From Vicinamibacteria bacterium (GTDB lineage Bacteria > Acidobacteriota > Vicinamibacteria > Vicinamibacterales > 2-12-FULL-66-21): a stretch of 7,015 nucleotides of DNA. The stretch lies in assembly GCA_025937075.1 (NCBI GenBank), contig JAICSD010000238.1, positions 1 through 7,015 on the forward strand, written 5' to 3'. Shown one piece after another: positions 6,168 through 7,015 of this stretch. Positions within the stretch are counted from its first letter, which is position 1. The number at the start of each line of letters is the position of its first letter. Position numbers and translations under genes: made by a program. The notes below the pieces were generated by a model. The model was given only the letters and a program-made list of their open reading frames with translations. It was not told the DNA's origin and did not search any database.

Positions 6168-6191
6168 CGCGCATCTAAAGATGCGCGCTAC
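6168..6191 (-). repeat. REP-like palindrome with GTAG head
   Basis: On the minus strand GTAG (6191-6188) is directly followed by CGCGCATCT-TT-AGATGCGCG, a perfect 9-bp stem with a 2-nt loop (6187-6168). A GTAG-type head joined to a short palindrome is the layout of REP elements mobilised by RAYT transposases in other bacteria. Only this one copy is in the window and no RAYT gene is visible, so REP status is inferred from structure. It could also serve as a bidirectional terminator between the convergent genes. Confidence 0.5.
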
Positions 6192-6199
6192 GAATCACC

Positions 6200-6227
6200 G
6201 CATTCGGCATTCGGCATTCGGCATTCG
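6200..6227. repeat. Heptanucleotide tandem repeat (GCATTCG)4
   Basis: Four exact, abutting copies of GCATTCG lie between the REP-like palindrome and the next hairpin, outside any coding sequence. Such a simple repeat can vary in copy number by slippage. No function is implied. Confidence 0.9.
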
Positions 6228-6231
6228 ACAT

Positions 6232-6261
6232 TGACAGGCTGCGTTCCTCAGCAGCCTGTCA
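6232..6261. terminator. 11-bp-stem hairpin at the end of the minus-strand barrel gene
   Basis: TGACAGGCTGC (6232-6242) and GCAGCCTGTCA (6251-6261) are exact reverse complements around an 8-nt loop. The minus-strand gene's TGA stop (6261-6259) is the outer edge of the stem, so the hairpin starts at the stop codon. No T-tract follows on the minus strand. A terminator or convergent transcription barrier is plausible. It could also be an unrelated dispersed palindrome that supplied the stop codon. Confidence 0.5.
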
Positions 6262-7015
6262 GAACGCCCACTCCGCGCCAATCAGCGGGCTCAACCTGTC
6301 CGTCAAGCCGTGGTCGCTGAGCGGAAACGCCAGGTTGAAGTTGACCAGCAGCCGCGGCGCGAGATTCGCCTTCACGCCGACCGCGCCGTGCGTCGCCCAG
6401 TACGACGCGCTGTCGAAGCGCAGATCGGGGAGGACCGCCGACCCTGCCGGACCCGTGGCGAGGAAGTCGTACGTCGACAGGCGCGGTGAGTTGAGAATCC
6501 TCAGCGCGAGCACGTCGAAGACGAGGCTGAGGCGTGGATTCAGCGACACGTCTGTTCCGCCGGCCAGCCCAATCTGATCCGGAAGCTCTCCTTTGACACG
6601 GGCACGCACGTCGCCAGCGAGCAGGCTCTTGCCGTTCCACTGATACGAGACGTTCAGGTGCGGCGCGACGCTCTTGAACGACGTCGAAAATGCCACGAAC
6701 GGCCGCAGCCCTGGCGCGCCCGCACCCAGCAGGTTCTCCTCGTCGCCCGTCGGCAGGCGCGCGTCGAGGCCGATGGCGAGCGACCGCGGCCCTTCGCGCA
6801 TCATCGTGCCTTTCGCGCGCAGGAGGACGTCGCCCACGCCGGACGCCGTCCCGGACGAGAAGAACTGCCGTGAGCTGCCGCGTCCCTCCAGCGCGTTCTC
6901 GTCGTGAAAATAGTGAACCGCCGTGTTCGCACCCGTGCCGACACGCTGGATCGTCGCGTTGGAAAGCAGCGAGAGCTGCGTTCGGACAACGGGCAGCGCG
7001 ATCGAGACGTCGAGC
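6259..7015 (-). CDS. Outer-membrane beta-barrel protein, C-terminal 251 aa (5' end outside window)
   Basis: The frame is open from the window edge to the TGA at 6259, so the start lies beyond 7015. The internal GTG at 6837 and later ATGs are not the start, because conserved-looking barrel strands continue upstream (LDVSIALPVVRTQLSLLSNA). The 251 visible residues alternate polar and hydrophobic strands. They carry GVGDVLLRAKGTMM (59-72), GLDARLPTGDEENLLGAG (82-99), RPFVAFSTSF (104-113) and APHLNVSYQW (117-126), and end in a strand closing with GAEWAF, terminal Phe. The GDxLLRAK, LPTGDEENLLG and PHLNVSYQ pattern resembles the MetA-pathway phenol-degradation/transporter-like barrel family, small outer-membrane proteins of poorly known function. 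That family name is a resemblance by eye and does not show phenol metabolism here. The gene converges on the receptor gene. Confidence 0.75.
   Translation of the reverse strand, partial: LDVSIALPVVRTQLSLLSNATIQRVGTGANTAVHYFHDENALEGRGSSRQFFSSGTASGVGDVLLRAKGTMMREGPRSLAIGLDARLPTGDEENLLGAGAPGLRPFVAFSTSFKSVAPHLNVSYQWNGKSLLAGDVRARVKGELPDQIGLAGGTDVSLNPRLSLVFDVLALRILNSPRLSTYDFLATGPAGSAVLPDLRFDSASYWATHGAVGVKANLAPRLLVNFNLAFPLSDHGLTDRLSPLIGAEWAF

Noticed and set aside
6259..6837. Barrel gene starting at the GTG at 6837
   Set aside because: The frame remains open to the window edge and the upstream residues look like further barrel strands, so the true start lies outside the window.

Overview
The window is GC-rich and reads like part of the chromosome of an acidobacterium, probably of the Vicinamibacteria type. 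This is inferred from protein families only. One gene encodes a VWFA-related protein of a kind typical of Acidobacteriota. Another encodes a large Oar-like TonB-dependent receptor with an N-terminal carboxypeptidase-regulatory-like domain, a family greatly expanded in that phylum. No ribosomal RNA or other marker gene is present to confirm the assignment.

Layout: (1) 1-305, minus strand: 5' part of a secreted protein with a tyrosine/proline-rich stretch leading into a PEGA domain, cut by the window edge. (2) 306-764: divergent intergenic region with short stem-loops in the minus-strand leader, one 27-bp-arm inverted repeat (432-500), a candidate promoter and a structured leader hairpin before the next gene. 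(3) 765-2552, plus: secreted VWFA-related protein, GTG start. (4) 2553-3150: gene-free stretch with a striking two-armed tandem array of 30-bp units (2561-2870), a perfect 17-bp palindrome, a cluster of TGACG/CGTCA boxes and a short GC-rich dyad. (5) 3151-6123, plus: complete 990-residue TonB-dependent receptor with signal peptide and terminal Phe. (6) 6124-6258: convergent intergenic region with a GC-rich hairpin, a REP-like palindrome with a GTAG head, a 7-bp tandem repeat and an 11-bp-stem hairpin overlapping the next stop codon. (7) 6259-7015, minus: 3' part of an outer-membrane beta-barrel protein.

All four genes appear to encode exported or outer-membrane proteins, so the region looks devoted to the cell envelope. 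They do not form one operon: the first and last genes run against the two middle ones, and the two middle ones are almost 600 bp apart. No defence system, CRISPR array, transposase or biosynthetic cluster is visible.

The most unusual feature is the repeat family flanking the VWFA gene. It occurs as a single hairpin (one unit per arm) upstream and as an expanded palindrome of tandem units (about 6 left, 4 right) directly after the stop codon. Both arms share one architecture: three CTCCTG-type octamers plus a hexamer.
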